Shown here: piece by piece, positions 53,670 through 62,343 of the stretch
Layout of the letters: the number at the start of each line of letters is the position of its first letter
Position numbering within the stretch: position 1 is the first letter of the stretch
NCBI RefSeq assembly: GCF_022835675.1
Contig: NZ_BQUT01000005.1
Location: forward strand, 681,571 to 745,570
DNA: 64,000 nucleotides
Source: Companilactobacillus sp. RD055328
GTDB lineage: Bacteria; Bacillota; Bacilli; Lactobacillales; Lactobacillaceae
Direction: 5' to 3'
Made by a program: the position numbers and the translations under genes
Notes under the pieces: generated by a model
Seen by the model: the letters and a program-made list of their open reading frames with translations, nothing else
Told to the model about the DNA's origin: nothing
Databases searched by the model: none

Positions 53670-55160
53670 ATGTACGATTTCTTAAATAAACAAGATCAAA
53701 AAGGCATGAAAGTTTTCAGATACTTATACGCCAACGGAAGCACCACACTTAAAGAAGTGGCAGAAGCCGTTAATATTGTCACTCCCACTGTCAGCAAAAT
53801 AATAAGCGACGTCACTAAGGATAATAAGGCACTAAGTAAACAAGTTTTCGAAAAAAAAGGCGATATTATTGTTAATAACTTGGATCTTAATGCTGTTTTG
53901 AATCATTATTTAAAAGATTCCATCTTGTATGAAATGATTAATTCTCTTGTATACACAGGAAAAATTAGTCGAGACGACTTTGAGAACAGGTTATTTATTA
54001 GTCAGTCTACTTTCTCTAGAAACAGAGCTCGATTAAAAGAAATCCTCAACAAATTCAAACTAGACTTAAATAATAGAAATGAAATTGAAGGTAGCGAATA
54101 CGTTATTAGGAAGTTCTTTTATTTCTTCTACACAAATACCTCTGGATATACAAAAGTAGATGAAGATGATTTCAATACGAAACTACACTTCTTATTTAAG
54201 GCGGCACCTTTTTTAAGGAATAATAATCACGGATCTTATTTCAAAATGTACAGGCTGTTAAAAATTAGTACATTACGAATTACTCAGGGGTATTATATGG
54301 ATAAAGAAATCCATGTGAATTCAGAATTGTTCCCTATTATCAGCAATCTTAAAGAGAATATGCCCGAATACATCACTCAAAAACAATTACCCGAAGAAGT
54401 GAAGAATAAAGAAATCAACTTTTTCATCTATGCATTATATAGAGAGTACATTACTGATTACAATTTGAGCCATGAAGAACTAGTTGAACTGTTTAGAATT
54501 CCTGATCCTGAGTTTTACTCTGTTGAAAAGAAAATTGTCGATTCCATTATTAATGAAATTTCCTTTAAAGGTGAAATATCTAAAGATGTTAAAGGAGAAG
54601 TCGATGAGCTTGTTAATCGTTATCACTTAGAAATGATGTATGGCTTGATTGATAGGATATTCTTTGAAGTTGTAAGTAGTAAAGAAGAAGTATTAAACGG
54701 TGTTGAACAACAACTATTAGAAGAAGCTGACCAGATTTATGAAAAGTTAAAAAATAATGCAGAATATAGCGCATGGGTTAGAAAGAATGATATTGCTCCC
54801 GATAAGTATATATTCACAACCAACTTATTCTTCTTTATTTATAAAGCTAAGATATTTAATGCCAAAGCTAACAAGTCACTTCTGAACGCAAATAAAATCA
54901 AACTCTTCATTCAAATGACTCATCCTGAAATTGAAAGATTAGTTCAAACAAAGTTTGAACTATTATTCTGGAATCGTATTTACTTTGTTAATGATGTCTC
55001 TCAAAAACCAGACTTCATCATTGCCGATATAGACTATCCTGAATATGAAGGATTCAAAACACATTTTCTAGCATCAATTCCTACAGAAGAGCAAACAGAA
55101 AAAATTATGCACGAAGTTTCTAAAAATATCTTAAATGAGTTTTTAAAAAAGATGGTCTAA
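53670..55160 (+). CDS. Mga-like transcriptional regulator (3 of 3), divergent from the WxL cluster
   Basis: About 496 residues from the ATG at 53670 (GGTGGG 8 bases upstream; a TTG five codons earlier lies in that site). First winged helix at about 12-60 (LKEVAEAVNIVTPTVSKII), second at about 105-135 (LFISQSTFSRNRARLKEIL), then NEIEGSEYVIRKFFYFFYTN, helical regulatory domains, and PDFIIADIDYPEYEGF as an EIIB-like strand. Mga and AtxA are the closest known types. Its divergent position makes the WxL genes its likely target. Confidence 0.82.
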   Translation: MYDFLNKQDQKGMKVFRYLYANGSTTLKEVAEAVNIVTPTVSKIISDVTKDNKALSKQVFEKKGDIIVNNLDLNAVLNHYLKDSILYEMINSLVYTGKISRDDFENRLFISQSTFSRNRARLKEILNKFKLDLNNRNEIEGSEYVIRKFFYFFYTNTSGYTKVDEDDFNTKLHFLFKAAPFLRNNNHGSYFKMYRLLKISTLRITQGYYMDKEIHVNSELFPIISNLKENMPEYITQKQLPEEVKNKEINFFIYALYREYITDYNLSHEELVELFRIPDPEFYSVEKKIVDSIINEISFKGEISKDVKGEVDELVNRYHLEMMYGLIDRIFFEVVSSKEEVLNGVEQQLLEEADQIYEKLKNNAEYSAWVRKNDIAPDKYIFTTNLFFFIYKAKIFNAKANKSLLNANKIKLFIQMTHPEIERLVQTKFELLFWNRIYFVNDVSQKPDFIIADIDYPEYEGFKTHFLASIPTEEQTEKIMHEVSKNILNEFLKKMV

Positions 55161-55176
55161 ATGACCATCTTTTTTA
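55145..55176 (+). terminator. Terminator after the Mga-like gene
   Basis: AAAAAAGATGGTC-taaat-GACCATCTTTTTT; it also lies downstream of tRNA-Thr (GGT) on the other strand. Confidence 0.85.
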
Positions 55177-55194
55177 ATTAGTTTATATTTATTA

Positions 55195-55267
55195 AGCCAC
55201 CTATCGGATTTGAACCGACGACCCCCACCTTACCATGGTGATGCTCTACCTACTGAGCTAAGGTGGC
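55195..55267 (-). tRNA. tRNA-Thr (GGT)
   Basis: Acceptor GCCACCT/AGGTGGC, anticodon loop ATGGTAA (GGT), T arm TCGGTTCAAATCCGA. It is a second threonine isoacceptor beside the CGT gene at 18904. Confidence 0.93.
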
Positions 55268-55370
55268 AAAGATTCTTCAATAATAATATCAAACTATTCA
55301 CATAACTCTCAACAAAAAATTTCTTTATGCTATAGTTTAATTAATCTATACTCTAAATAAAGGAGTCAAC

Positions 55371-56006
55371 ATGTCACCTAACAAAGAAAATTATTTAAAA
55401 GTAGTCTACGAACTAACCTTGGACTTTAGAAAGGTTAACAATAAAAATATTGCATTGATTATGAACGTTTCGGCTGCCTCAGTTACCGAAATGTTATCTT
55501 CTCTTGCAGAAGATGGTCTTATCGATCATAAGCCATATAATGAGATTACATTAACTAAAGCGGGGCAAAAAGTCGCTCGCGAATTAGTTAAACGTCATCG
55601 TATTTGGGAAGTTTTTTTATCAAAAAAACTAAACTACGAAATCGACACACTTCACGAGATTTCCGATCAACTAGAACATACTGCTGATGCAGACTTAATT
55701 GAACGATTAAACGAATTTCTTAACTTCCCAATTCGTTGTCCTCATGGCGGACTAGTCCCCGGCAACGTCAAAAAAAGAACCGACGATGACACTCCATTAA
55801 CTGATTATGATATTGGAGCTATCAAAAAAATTCACCGAGTAGTCGATAACCACGAATTCCTTAAAAAATTCAAAACCACCGGCTTAACCATTGGTGAAGA
55901 AATTAAGATTATTGATAAGAATGAAAAAGAAATAATTGTTGAATCTACAGAAGATGGTGCTGTTAAAATCCCATTAGCTGATGCTAACTTTATTTTCTTA
56001 GTCTAA
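55371..56006 (+). CDS. DtxR-family metal-dependent regulator (MntR-like)
   Basis: 211 residues. The winged helix has NVSAASVTEMLSSLAEDGLI, the dimerisation region has HRIWEVFLSKKL, EISDQLEHTAD and CPHGGLVP with the His/Glu/Cys metal ligands of the family, and the C-terminus (about 145-211) is an SH3/FeoA-like domain. It should sense Mn2+ or Fe2+ and repress uptake genes elsewhere. AAAGGAG precedes the ATG. No transporter is adjacent. Confidence 0.92.
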   Translation: MSPNKENYLKVVYELTLDFRKVNNKNIALIMNVSAASVTEMLSSLAEDGLIDHKPYNEITLTKAGQKVARELVKRHRIWEVFLSKKLNYEIDTLHEISDQLEHTADADLIERLNEFLNFPIRCPHGGLVPGNVKKRTDDDTPLTDYDIGAIKKIHRVVDNHEFLKKFKTTGLTIGEEIKIIDKNEKEIIVESTEDGAVKIPLADANFIFLV

Positions 56007-56039
56007 AAAAGGCGAGCTTTTTAAAGCTCACCCTTTTTT
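56005..56039. terminator. Bidirectional terminator
   Basis: AAAAAAGGcGAGCTTT-ttAAAGCTCaCCTTTTTT between convergent genes, one mismatch in the stem. Confidence 0.8.
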
Positions 56040-56740
56040 ATTTCTATTAATTTTTTATAAAACATAGTATATGTCATGTTCTTATATGGAACTAACCAAA
56101 CAGATAACAATCCAAATGTTAATGAATTTAAAATATCCCATCCTAAGAAGCTAAGATCTAATAACAAATATTGCATCTTAAAGCCTTTGATTAAAGCTAC
56201 ACTATTTGAAAAAGTAGCAAGAATACCTAACTTGTTTCCTGAGTCATTGCCTTGTTTATACACAAAATATATTTGTGAAAACATAAGATATAAAATCACT
56301 CCAGGAATGATGAATAGATAACTGGCATACTGAACTGCCATTGATGACACTAACCATAACAATATAACTGGCGAGAAATATTTAGCACTAAATATTTGTA
56401 GTGAGTCGTTAAATGGATGCTTCAATTCTTTATCACCTGTTTCTTTTAAGAAATCAAGCATTGAATATTGTACTCCGACTTTTATCATAGCCACAAATAA
56501 CTCGAATCCCATAATTAACACTGTTGTGCGCATTGATTGTCCCTGAGTTGCTAATTTTGAAATATCAGCAGCTGAATAAGTACTAATGATGTTGTAAGTA
56601 ACCACATTAATACCACTAAAGTATAAAATATTTAAAATAATAGAAATCATGTTTAACTTTAAAAATTTATTTCCTTGTGTCTTCAACAACATTTTAGATT
56701 GTTGTTTTATATCCTTACGATTGACTTGATTTAAATTCAA
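56021..56740 (-). CDS. DUF975-family membrane protein
   Basis: 239 residues with about five helices. VNRKDIKQQSKMLLKTQGNK is the conserved start of DUF975, and SVWLVPYKNMTYTMFYKKL the usual end. Function unknown; members are integral membrane proteins common in firmicutes. Single gene. Confidence 0.85.
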   Translation of the reverse strand: MNLNQVNRKDIKQQSKMLLKTQGNKFLKLNMISIILNILYFSGINVVTYNIISTYSAADISKLATQGQSMRTTVLIMGFELFVAMIKVGVQYSMLDFLKETGDKELKHPFNDSLQIFSAKYFSPVILLWLVSSMAVQYASYLFIIPGVILYLMFSQIYFVYKQGNDSGNKLGILATFSNSVALIKGFKMQYLLLDLSFLGWDILNSLTFGLLSVWLVPYKNMTYTMFYKKLIEIKKGEL

Positions 56741-56868
56741 AATCTTACCTGCCCTTCAACAATTAATACTATACTATCACAGTTTTATTACCCACCAAAA
56801 ATATAAAATTGACTTTCATTTTTATATTATTTATAATTCATAACATTAAGAGAAGAAAGAAGTATGTT

Positions 56869-56922
56869 ATGCAAAAACTATCAGCAATGACTAATAACAT
56901 TCGTTGGCAAAGCCTACACTAA
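56869..56922 (+). CDS. Trp leader peptide of the trpXYZ operon
   Basis: A 17-codon frame, MQKLSAMTNNIRWQSLH, with a purine-rich ribosome site (GAAGAAAG) upstream. It has a single Trp codon at position 13, four codons before the stop. An AGCC-ACAC/GTGT-GGCT hairpin starts in its last codons, and two terminators follow before the tryptophan transporter. The arrangement is that of ribosome-mediated attenuation or arrest. It is too short for ordinary gene finding, and expression is inferred. Confidence 0.72.
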   Translation: MQKLSAMTNNIRWQSLH

Positions 56923-57033
56923 ACGTGTTGGCTAATTTTGTGTAACTCAAAATTACCCACACGGAAAAACTCTGTGTGGGTTTTAATTTGTCGAAAACAA
57001 ATTATCCCACTTAACTATAAGTGGGATTTTTTT
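56911..57033 (+). promoter_or_regulatory. Tryptophan-operon attenuator region with tandem terminators
   Basis: Three structures follow the leader stop: AGCCTACAC/GTGTTGGCT (56911-56933), TAATTTTG/CAAAATTA (about 56933-56954), then terminator 1 ACCCACAC/GTGTGGGT with TTTT (56955-56985) and terminator 2 ATCCCACTT/AAGTGGGAT with T7 (57004-57033). The GTGT of the first hairpin could pair with the ACAC of terminator 1, giving an antiterminator. Confidence 0.7.
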
Positions 57034-57053
57034 GTCTAATAAGGAGTATATTT

Positions 57054-58046
57054 ATGAAGAAATTATACGCAACTATCGCTATAATAATTAGCTTTTTACT
57101 AGTAGCTTTTTTCACTACTAACGACACTACTAAAAATAATAAAATACCTCGAGTTGGAGTATTACAATTAATGAGTCATCCAGCTCTTGATGAAATAAAT
57201 AAGGGTATTAATGACAGCCTGAAAAAATCCGGCTATGAAAACGGCAAAAATATTCACATTGATTATTTAAATGCTCAAGGAGATCAGAGTAATCTCAATA
57301 CTATGAGTAATCAACTACTTCAAAAAAACGCTGATGTGTTGGTGGGTATCGCAACCCCATCTGCCCAATCTTTAGCTAACGTTACCAAGAAAACGCCTAT
57401 TGTCTTAAGTGGTGTAACCGATCCAAAAAAATCCGGGTTAGTAAAAAACAATATACATACTGGCAATAATATCACCGGCGTTTCGGACCAAGCTCCACTA
57501 GATCAACAATTCGAATTAATCAAAAAAATCATGCCTGAACTTCGCAATATCGGAATTATCTATACTTCTAGTGACCCTTCGGCAACAACTCAGATGAAAC
57601 AATTCAAAAAAATCGCAGAAGCTAACAACATCAAAGTACACCTAGCGAGCATCAGTTCTTTGAATGATTTAACACAAGTTACTCGTTCTTTAATTCCCAA
57701 AGTTGAGTCTATTTATATTCCAACTGATAATACAGTTGCTAGTGGATTGAACAACATTAAAGATATCACCACTCAAGCTAACATTCCAGTTTTTCCAGCA
57801 GCAGAAACTATGATGAAAGATGGCGGTTTAGCAACAGTTGGATTAAGCCAATATGAAATTGGACGACAATCTGGTGAGATGATTGTTGATATCTTGAAGC
57901 ATAATAAACAACCTAACAAAACACCAATTAGATTTATTAAAAAAGGTAAACTAATTATCAACTTGAAACAAGCAAAAGCTCTACATATGAAACTACCACA
58001 GTCAGTGATTAATGAAGCTGAAAAGAAAGGAGAAATCATACGATGA
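57054..58046 (+). CDS. trpX: Tryptophan ABC transporter substrate-binding protein
   Basis: 330 residues from the ATG at 57054 (AAGGAG 8 bases upstream). An N-terminal helix (4-22) has no lipobox Cys, so the protein is tethered by an uncleaved or non-lipid signal. PRVGVLQLMSHPALDEINKG and KNADVLVGIATPSAQSLAN are motifs of the ABC_sub_bind family (TrpX). First gene of a transporter operon. The Trp-containing leader upstream supports tryptophan as substrate. Confidence 0.88.
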   Translation: MKKLYATIAIIISFLLVAFFTTNDTTKNNKIPRVGVLQLMSHPALDEINKGINDSLKKSGYENGKNIHIDYLNAQGDQSNLNTMSNQLLQKNADVLVGIATPSAQSLANVTKKTPIVLSGVTDPKKSGLVKNNIHTGNNITGVSDQAPLDQQFELIKKIMPELRNIGIIYTSSDPSATTQMKQFKKIAEANNIKVHLASISSLNDLTQVTRSLIPKVESIYIPTDNTVASGLNNIKDITTQANIPVFPAAETMMKDGGLATVGLSQYEIGRQSGEMIVDILKHNKQPNKTPIRFIKKGKLIINLKQAKALHMKLPQSVINEAEKKGEIIR

Positions 58047-58921
58047 ATATTTTAGTATCTACAATTGGTCAAGGATTAATCTGGAGCCTGTTAGCCATCG
58101 GATTATATATAACTTTTCGTATTCTAGATTTCCCAGACATGACCGTTGAAGGAAGTTTCCCATTAGGTGCCGCTATTGCAGTAATTAACATTCATTCAGG
58201 TAACTCAATTTTTTATTCGATGATTCTTGCTTTTGTTGGTGGAGCTATTGCTGGTCTAGTAACAGCCTTACTATATACAAAACTAAAAATTCCAGTACTA
58301 CTTTCTGGAATTCTGACAATGACGGCTCTTTATTCCGTTAATCTACGTGTACTTAAAAAAGCAAACCTTTCATTATTAAATAACAAAACAATTTTTTCAT
58401 TCATGCAAGATTTACCGCCTAATTTCAACATTATTGTAATAGGAATTATTTTCATTTCAATTATCATCTTGTTATTAAGCATCTTTTTAAATACAGAAAT
58501 GGGACAAGCTTTAATTGCTACTGGTGATAACGAAGTAATGGCTGAATCTTTAGGTGTCTCAACCGATAACATGAAGATTATCGGCTTAATGGTATCTAAT
58601 GGACTAGTTGCACTAACTGGATCTTTAGTAGCCCAACAAAGCGGTTACGCTGATATTACTATGGGTATTGGCGTGATTGTTATCGGTTTGGCAGCCATCA
58701 TTATCGGTGAAGTAGCATTTGGGGATCTTTCCTTAACTAATCGTATTATTGCAATAGTGATTGGTAGTATTATCTATCGTTTAATATTGTTAGTTGTATT
58801 ACAGTTAGGATTTAACCCTAATGATTTAAAACTTATTTCTGCTATCATCTTAGCCATCTGTCTGGCTCTTCCCACAGTTAGAGGTAGAGCAAAACACCTT
58901 TTGAAAAGAGGTATTAAGTAA
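58043..58921 (+). CDS. trpY: Tryptophan ABC transporter permease
   Basis: 292 residues with eight or nine helices. FRILDFPDMTVEGSFPLGAA is a hallmark of this permease group (related to branched-chain permeases), and GDNEVMAESLGVSTDNMK is the cytoplasmic loop that meets the ATPase. It overlaps trpX by 4 bp. Confidence 0.9.
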   Translation: MNILVSTIGQGLIWSLLAIGLYITFRILDFPDMTVEGSFPLGAAIAVINIHSGNSIFYSMILAFVGGAIAGLVTALLYTKLKIPVLLSGILTMTALYSVNLRVLKKANLSLLNNKTIFSFMQDLPPNFNIIVIGIIFISIIILLLSIFLNTEMGQALIATGDNEVMAESLGVSTDNMKIIGLMVSNGLVALTGSLVAQQSGYADITMGIGVIVIGLAAIIIGEVAFGDLSLTNRIIAIVIGSIIYRLILLVVLQLGFNPNDLKLISAIILAICLALPTVRGRAKHLLKRGIK

Positions 58922-59676
58922 TGACAATAAAATTAAATATTACAAATATTTCTAAAATAATTACTAGTAATGAAACAGAAATTTCAATCCTAAAACCCAC
59001 ATCTATTGCTATTAACGATCAGGATTTCGTTGTAATTCTAGGTACAAATGGAGCTGGTAAATCTACTTTCTTAAATTTAATAACCGGAAACACTCAAGCC
59101 TCAACAGGTTCTATAAGTATAAATAATATAGATATTACTAATCTAAAAAAAGAAAAACGTGCTAAGTATATTAGCCAAGTATTTCAAGATCCAAAATTAG
59201 GTACTGCCCCACGAATGACGGTCGCAGAGAACTTATTGCTGGCTCAAAGACGTGGATTATCTCGTCGCCTGTTCCCAAGAAAATTAAAATCTCAACTTAA
59301 ATTATTCCAGGAGCTCACAGCTAAGTTGCCTAACAATCTAGACTCGAGATTAAATACCGCTACTGAAAAACTTTCTGGCGGACAACGTCAGACACTTAGT
59401 TTTTTAATGTCGGTCCTTAAAAAACCAGAATTGTTATTACTCGATGAACACACAGCAGCTTTGGATCCACAAACCAGTAATGAATTAATGCAACTAACGG
59501 ATGAAACCATCAAAAGTGAAAAACTCACTTGTTTGATGATTACCCATAATATTGAAGATGCATTGAAGTACGGCAATCGATTATTAATCTTTAATAACGG
59601 TGAGATTGTTCTAGACGCAAATAAAGAGTCTAAGAGTAAACTAACAAAATCACAACTAATGGAATACTTCGACTAA
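58921..59676 (+). CDS. trpZ: Tryptophan ABC transporter ATPase
   Basis: 251 residues. Walker A GTNGAGKST, signature LSGGQRQTL, Walker B LLLDEHTAALD (His in place of Pro after Glu, usual in this subfamily). It overlaps trpY by one base. Third gene of the operon, ending at a strong terminator. Confidence 0.92.
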   Translation: MTIKLNITNISKIITSNETEISILKPTSIAINDQDFVVILGTNGAGKSTFLNLITGNTQASTGSISINNIDITNLKKEKRAKYISQVFQDPKLGTAPRMTVAENLLLAQRRGLSRRLFPRKLKSQLKLFQELTAKLPNNLDSRLNTATEKLSGGQRQTLSFLMSVLKKPELLLLDEHTAALDPQTSNELMQLTDETIKSEKLTCLMITHNIEDALKYGNRLLIFNNGEIVLDANKESKSKLTKSQLMEYFD

Positions 59677-59705
59677 AAAAGACACTCAATTGAGTGTCTT
59701 TTTTT
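59675..59705. terminator. Bidirectional terminator
   Basis: AAAAAAGACACTCA-AT-TGAGTGTCTTTTTT between convergent trpZ and DUF4097 genes. Confidence 0.88.
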
Positions 59706-60528
59706 AACGAATGCTAATTTCTCCATAGCGACTATTTAAATTGATAAGGTTAGCATTGTTTTCATCATTCTTGAATGATTCTCTATACTCGCGACCTTGA
59801 TAATCAATCTCTTCATCATTATCTTCTACATTTGCTATGATTCCAGCATTAGTGATTTGATATGCTTCAATTTCACCATCACTAGTATCAACATAATTGT
59901 TACGGCCTTTAACAGTAACTTGTCGAAGTTCAATATCCCCTGTATTAGTTGAGATTTGTGTTCCTTCTATAGTACTATTTTGAAGTTTAACTTCACCATC
60001 TGTCAATTCAATTTTTGAACCATTCTGTAGATTAACATTACTTAAATCAACATCTGAATCATTTGAATTAATAGTTAGAACATTAACTAAATCATCACCG
60101 ATAATTATGTCACTATCATAGTTATTGATTTTTATATTATCGAGTTTTTGTCCACGAGGAATAGTTACTTCAATTAAAGTATCTAAATAATCATCAGAAA
60201 AACCAATGTTAATACTTCTATTCTCTTTACGGTCAATTGATAATGTATCATTGCTCAAACTCATTTTTACAGGGTTATTTTTGTATGATACTTGTCTTAC
60301 TGAATACTCAGTTCCATATACAATTTTAACGTTACCATCATTGCCATTAATTTCAAGATTTTTAAAACTATCGAATTTTTTAGTTTTTTCTAGAGTACCC
60401 GTTTTAGCAATTCCCATGTGACCATTATTATACTCAATATTGCGGAAACCGCCCATTGAGAGGCCAACTATAGCTAACAACATCCCGAAAAATAATACAA
60501 TCGAAGTAATTATATAGTATTTTTTCAT
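59704..60528 (-). CDS. DUF4097-family envelope protein
   Basis: 274 residues. One helix (about 5-27), then a repetitive beta-rich domain with IKINNYDSDIIIGDD, INSNDSDVDLSNV and GDIELRQV, the stacked strands of DUF4097 (a head GIN-like domain). Likely on the outer side of the membrane. The start overlaps the stop of the DUF1700 gene. In firmicutes the PadR-DUF1700-DUF4097 set recurs as an envelope-stress module. Confidence 0.86.
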   Translation of the reverse strand: MKKYYIITSIVLFFGMLLAIVGLSMGGFRNIEYNNGHMGIAKTGTLEKTKKFDSFKNLEINGNDGNVKIVYGTEYSVRQVSYKNNPVKMSLSNDTLSIDRKENRSINIGFSDDYLDTLIEVTIPRGQKLDNIKINNYDSDIIIGDDLVNVLTINSNDSDVDLSNVNLQNGSKIELTDGEVKLQNSTIEGTQISTNTGDIELRQVTVKGRNNYVDTSDGEIEAYQITNAGIIANVEDNDEEIDYQGREYRESFKNDENNANLINLNSRYGEISIR

Positions 60529-61172
60529 TATTTTTCCTCCTTTGATTGATAGTATTGTTTATTAAAAAATTTACGTCCTACCCATCTTACAAACATAGTA
60601 ATTCCATCAATTAATATCTTAATTAAATAATATGCAGCTGGTACTAACATTAGACCAATTGTTGTTAGGATAATTCCTATACCTAAATATAGCATTCCCA
60701 CCGGTAATGAACCAAATAGTGTGGCTATAGCAATTCCCATTAATACTATTCCACCAATTACAAGCCCAAAAATAGTTCCAAAGAATCCTAAAAAGATTCC
60801 GAATACTGCCATAAACAATCCAAACACTATTCCTAATAAGGCAAACGCTACTGGAATTGCAGCTGGAATAGCAAACAATCCGATAATAATAATCCAAATT
60901 GTTTTCATTTGATTTTCTTTTTTCGGTTGTTTTTCTTCTTTAGTATTCGCTGAATCATCTTCGACAGTTACTGAATGATCAGCCAAAATCTTTCTAGCCA
61001 ACTTTTTAGGTGTTCCTAGTTCTGATATTATTTCATTTTCGCTATTCATATCAGAATCTAAAATAAATTCACGATAGAATTCTAAAATGTCATTCTGCTC
61101 ATCTTGCTGAAGTCGAGTGATATTATTTTTTAACTCATTTATATATGAGTTAACGATTTCTTGTTTAGTCAT
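60528..61172 (-). CDS. DUF1700 (HAAS-domain) membrane protein
   Basis: 214 residues from the ATG at 61172 (GGAGG 6 bases upstream). The HAAS helix (MTKQEIVNSYINELKNNITR) and ISELGTPKKLARKIL are typical. Three or four helices follow from about 90 to 190. It overlaps the PadR gene by 8 bp. Such proteins are thought to inhibit or partner DUF4097 proteins; function not established. Confidence 0.88.
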   Translation of the reverse strand: MTKQEIVNSYINELKNNITRLQQDEQNDILEFYREFILDSDMNSENEIISELGTPKKLARKILADHSVTVEDDSANTKEEKQPKKENQMKTIWIIIIGLFAIPAAIPVAFALLGIVFGLFMAVFGIFLGFFGTIFGLVIGGIVLMGIAIATLFGSLPVGMLYLGIGIILTTIGLMLVPAAYYLIKILIDGITMFVRWVGRKFFNKQYYQSKEEK

Positions 61173-61479
61173 CTTTTTCCTCCAATATATCATTGGTTGT
61201 TAACATAAAAGTCAACCAATCTTTTTGTATTTCCTTTAAACGAATACTACCATCTTCTGTAATTTTGTAGTAGCGACGATTACGTCCTTGAAATGGCTGA
61301 TCGTAAGTTTCTAAATAACCATCTTTTTTAAGTCTTCTTAAGACTGGATAAATAGTTGATTCAGAAATATCAAATTTTTCCTGAAACTTCTGAGTTAATG
61401 TATATCCATACAAATCTTCTTTTGTTAAAAAAGCTAACATAGATCCATCGAGTATTTCACTTGGAATTTGAATAGCCAT
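61165..61479 (-). CDS. PadR-family regulator
   Basis: 104 residues: winged helix with LYGYTLTQKFQEKFDISEST and YPVLRRLKKDGYLETY. Short PadR type lacking the C-terminal helix extension. AAAGGGGAT precedes the ATG. The upstream AT-rich stretch (61490-61520: ATATTATATGTTATATAGTATTATA) is a plausible self-repression site. Confidence 0.92.
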   Translation of the reverse strand: MAIQIPSEILDGSMLAFLTKEDLYGYTLTQKFQEKFDISESTIYPVLRRLKKDGYLETYDQPFQGRNRRYYKITEDGSIRLKEIQKDWLTFMLTTNDILEEKDD

Positions 61480-61526
61480 TATTATCCCCTTTCTAATATT
61501 ATATGTTATATAGTATTATACAAAAT

Positions 61527-61556
61527 AAAAAAGACGTTTGTCAACGTCTTTAATTT
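61527..61556 (-). terminator. Terminator of the phosphonate-type ABC operon
   Basis: AAAAGACGTT-tgtc-AACGTCTTT hairpin adjacent to the stop at 61555. Confidence 0.75.
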
Positions 61557-62343
61557 ATACTAATTTTTTCCTCAAAGTTCCTGATAATAAATCGATAGCT
61601 GTGACCATAATAATAATACCTATTAGAATGATACCAACCCTACTCCAAGAACGAGTTTGAATTGCAAATATCAATGGTGTACCAATACCACCGGCTCCTA
61701 CCATCCCTAGAATTGAAGCAGACCTAACCGCAATTTCAAACCTATATAAAGTTAAAGATAAGAATTCCGGAAGAACTGTTGGTAATGTTGCAAAGAACAA
61801 TACTTGACCATGATTCCCACCAGCACTCGTTATTGCTTCACTAGGTCCAAAATCAGCATTTTCTAAAGCTTCAGAGAATAGTTTGCCAAGCATACCGATG
61901 GAATGAATACTTAAAGCCAGCACTCCGGCAAAAGCTCCTGGCCCAACAGCTTTAATAAACATAATTGCTAAAACTATTTCTGGAAAAGTTCTAATAATAG
62001 TTAGAATAACTTTCCCACTTTGACTACGCCATCTATTACTTGATTGTTGAATATGTGCTGCCCAAAAAGCAAAAGGAATACTTAGTATTGCTGATACAAA
62101 TGTTCCTAAAAAGGCGATAGCAAGTGTTTGAATAATTAATGAGAATAGATCTTCTCCTGATCCATCATACATATAAGACCAATCAGGATTAAATAATCCA
62201 CTAAAAATAGATTTACTCACTTCACTTGCACTATCTTTTATTCCACTAAATTGAATCCCTGAAAAACTCCATACATATATGGCAATGATAATAGCGCCCC
62301 AGAAAACCCAACTGTATTTAGAGTTACTTTTTATTTTTTTCAT
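61555..62343 (-). CDS. phnE: Phosphonate/phosphate-type ABC permease (PhnE-like, second)
   Basis: 262 residues with six helices. SEALENADFGPSEAITSAGG holds the EAA-type loop, and GMVGAGGIGTPLIFAI the C-terminal signature of PhnE/PtxC permeases. Start overlaps the stop of the first permease by one base. In lactobacilli such PhnCDEE systems often import phosphate or phosphonates; not distinguishable here. Confidence 0.9.
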   Translation of the reverse strand: MKKIKSNSKYSWVFWGAIIIAIYVWSFSGIQFSGIKDSASEVSKSIFSGLFNPDWSYMYDGSGEDLFSLIIQTLAIAFLGTFVSAILSIPFAFWAAHIQQSSNRWRSQSGKVILTIIRTFPEIVLAIMFIKAVGPGAFAGVLALSIHSIGMLGKLFSEALENADFGPSEAITSAGGNHGQVLFFATLPTVLPEFLSLTLYRFEIAVRSASILGMVGAGGIGTPLIFAIQTRSWSRVGIILIGIIIMVTAIDLLSGTLRKKLV

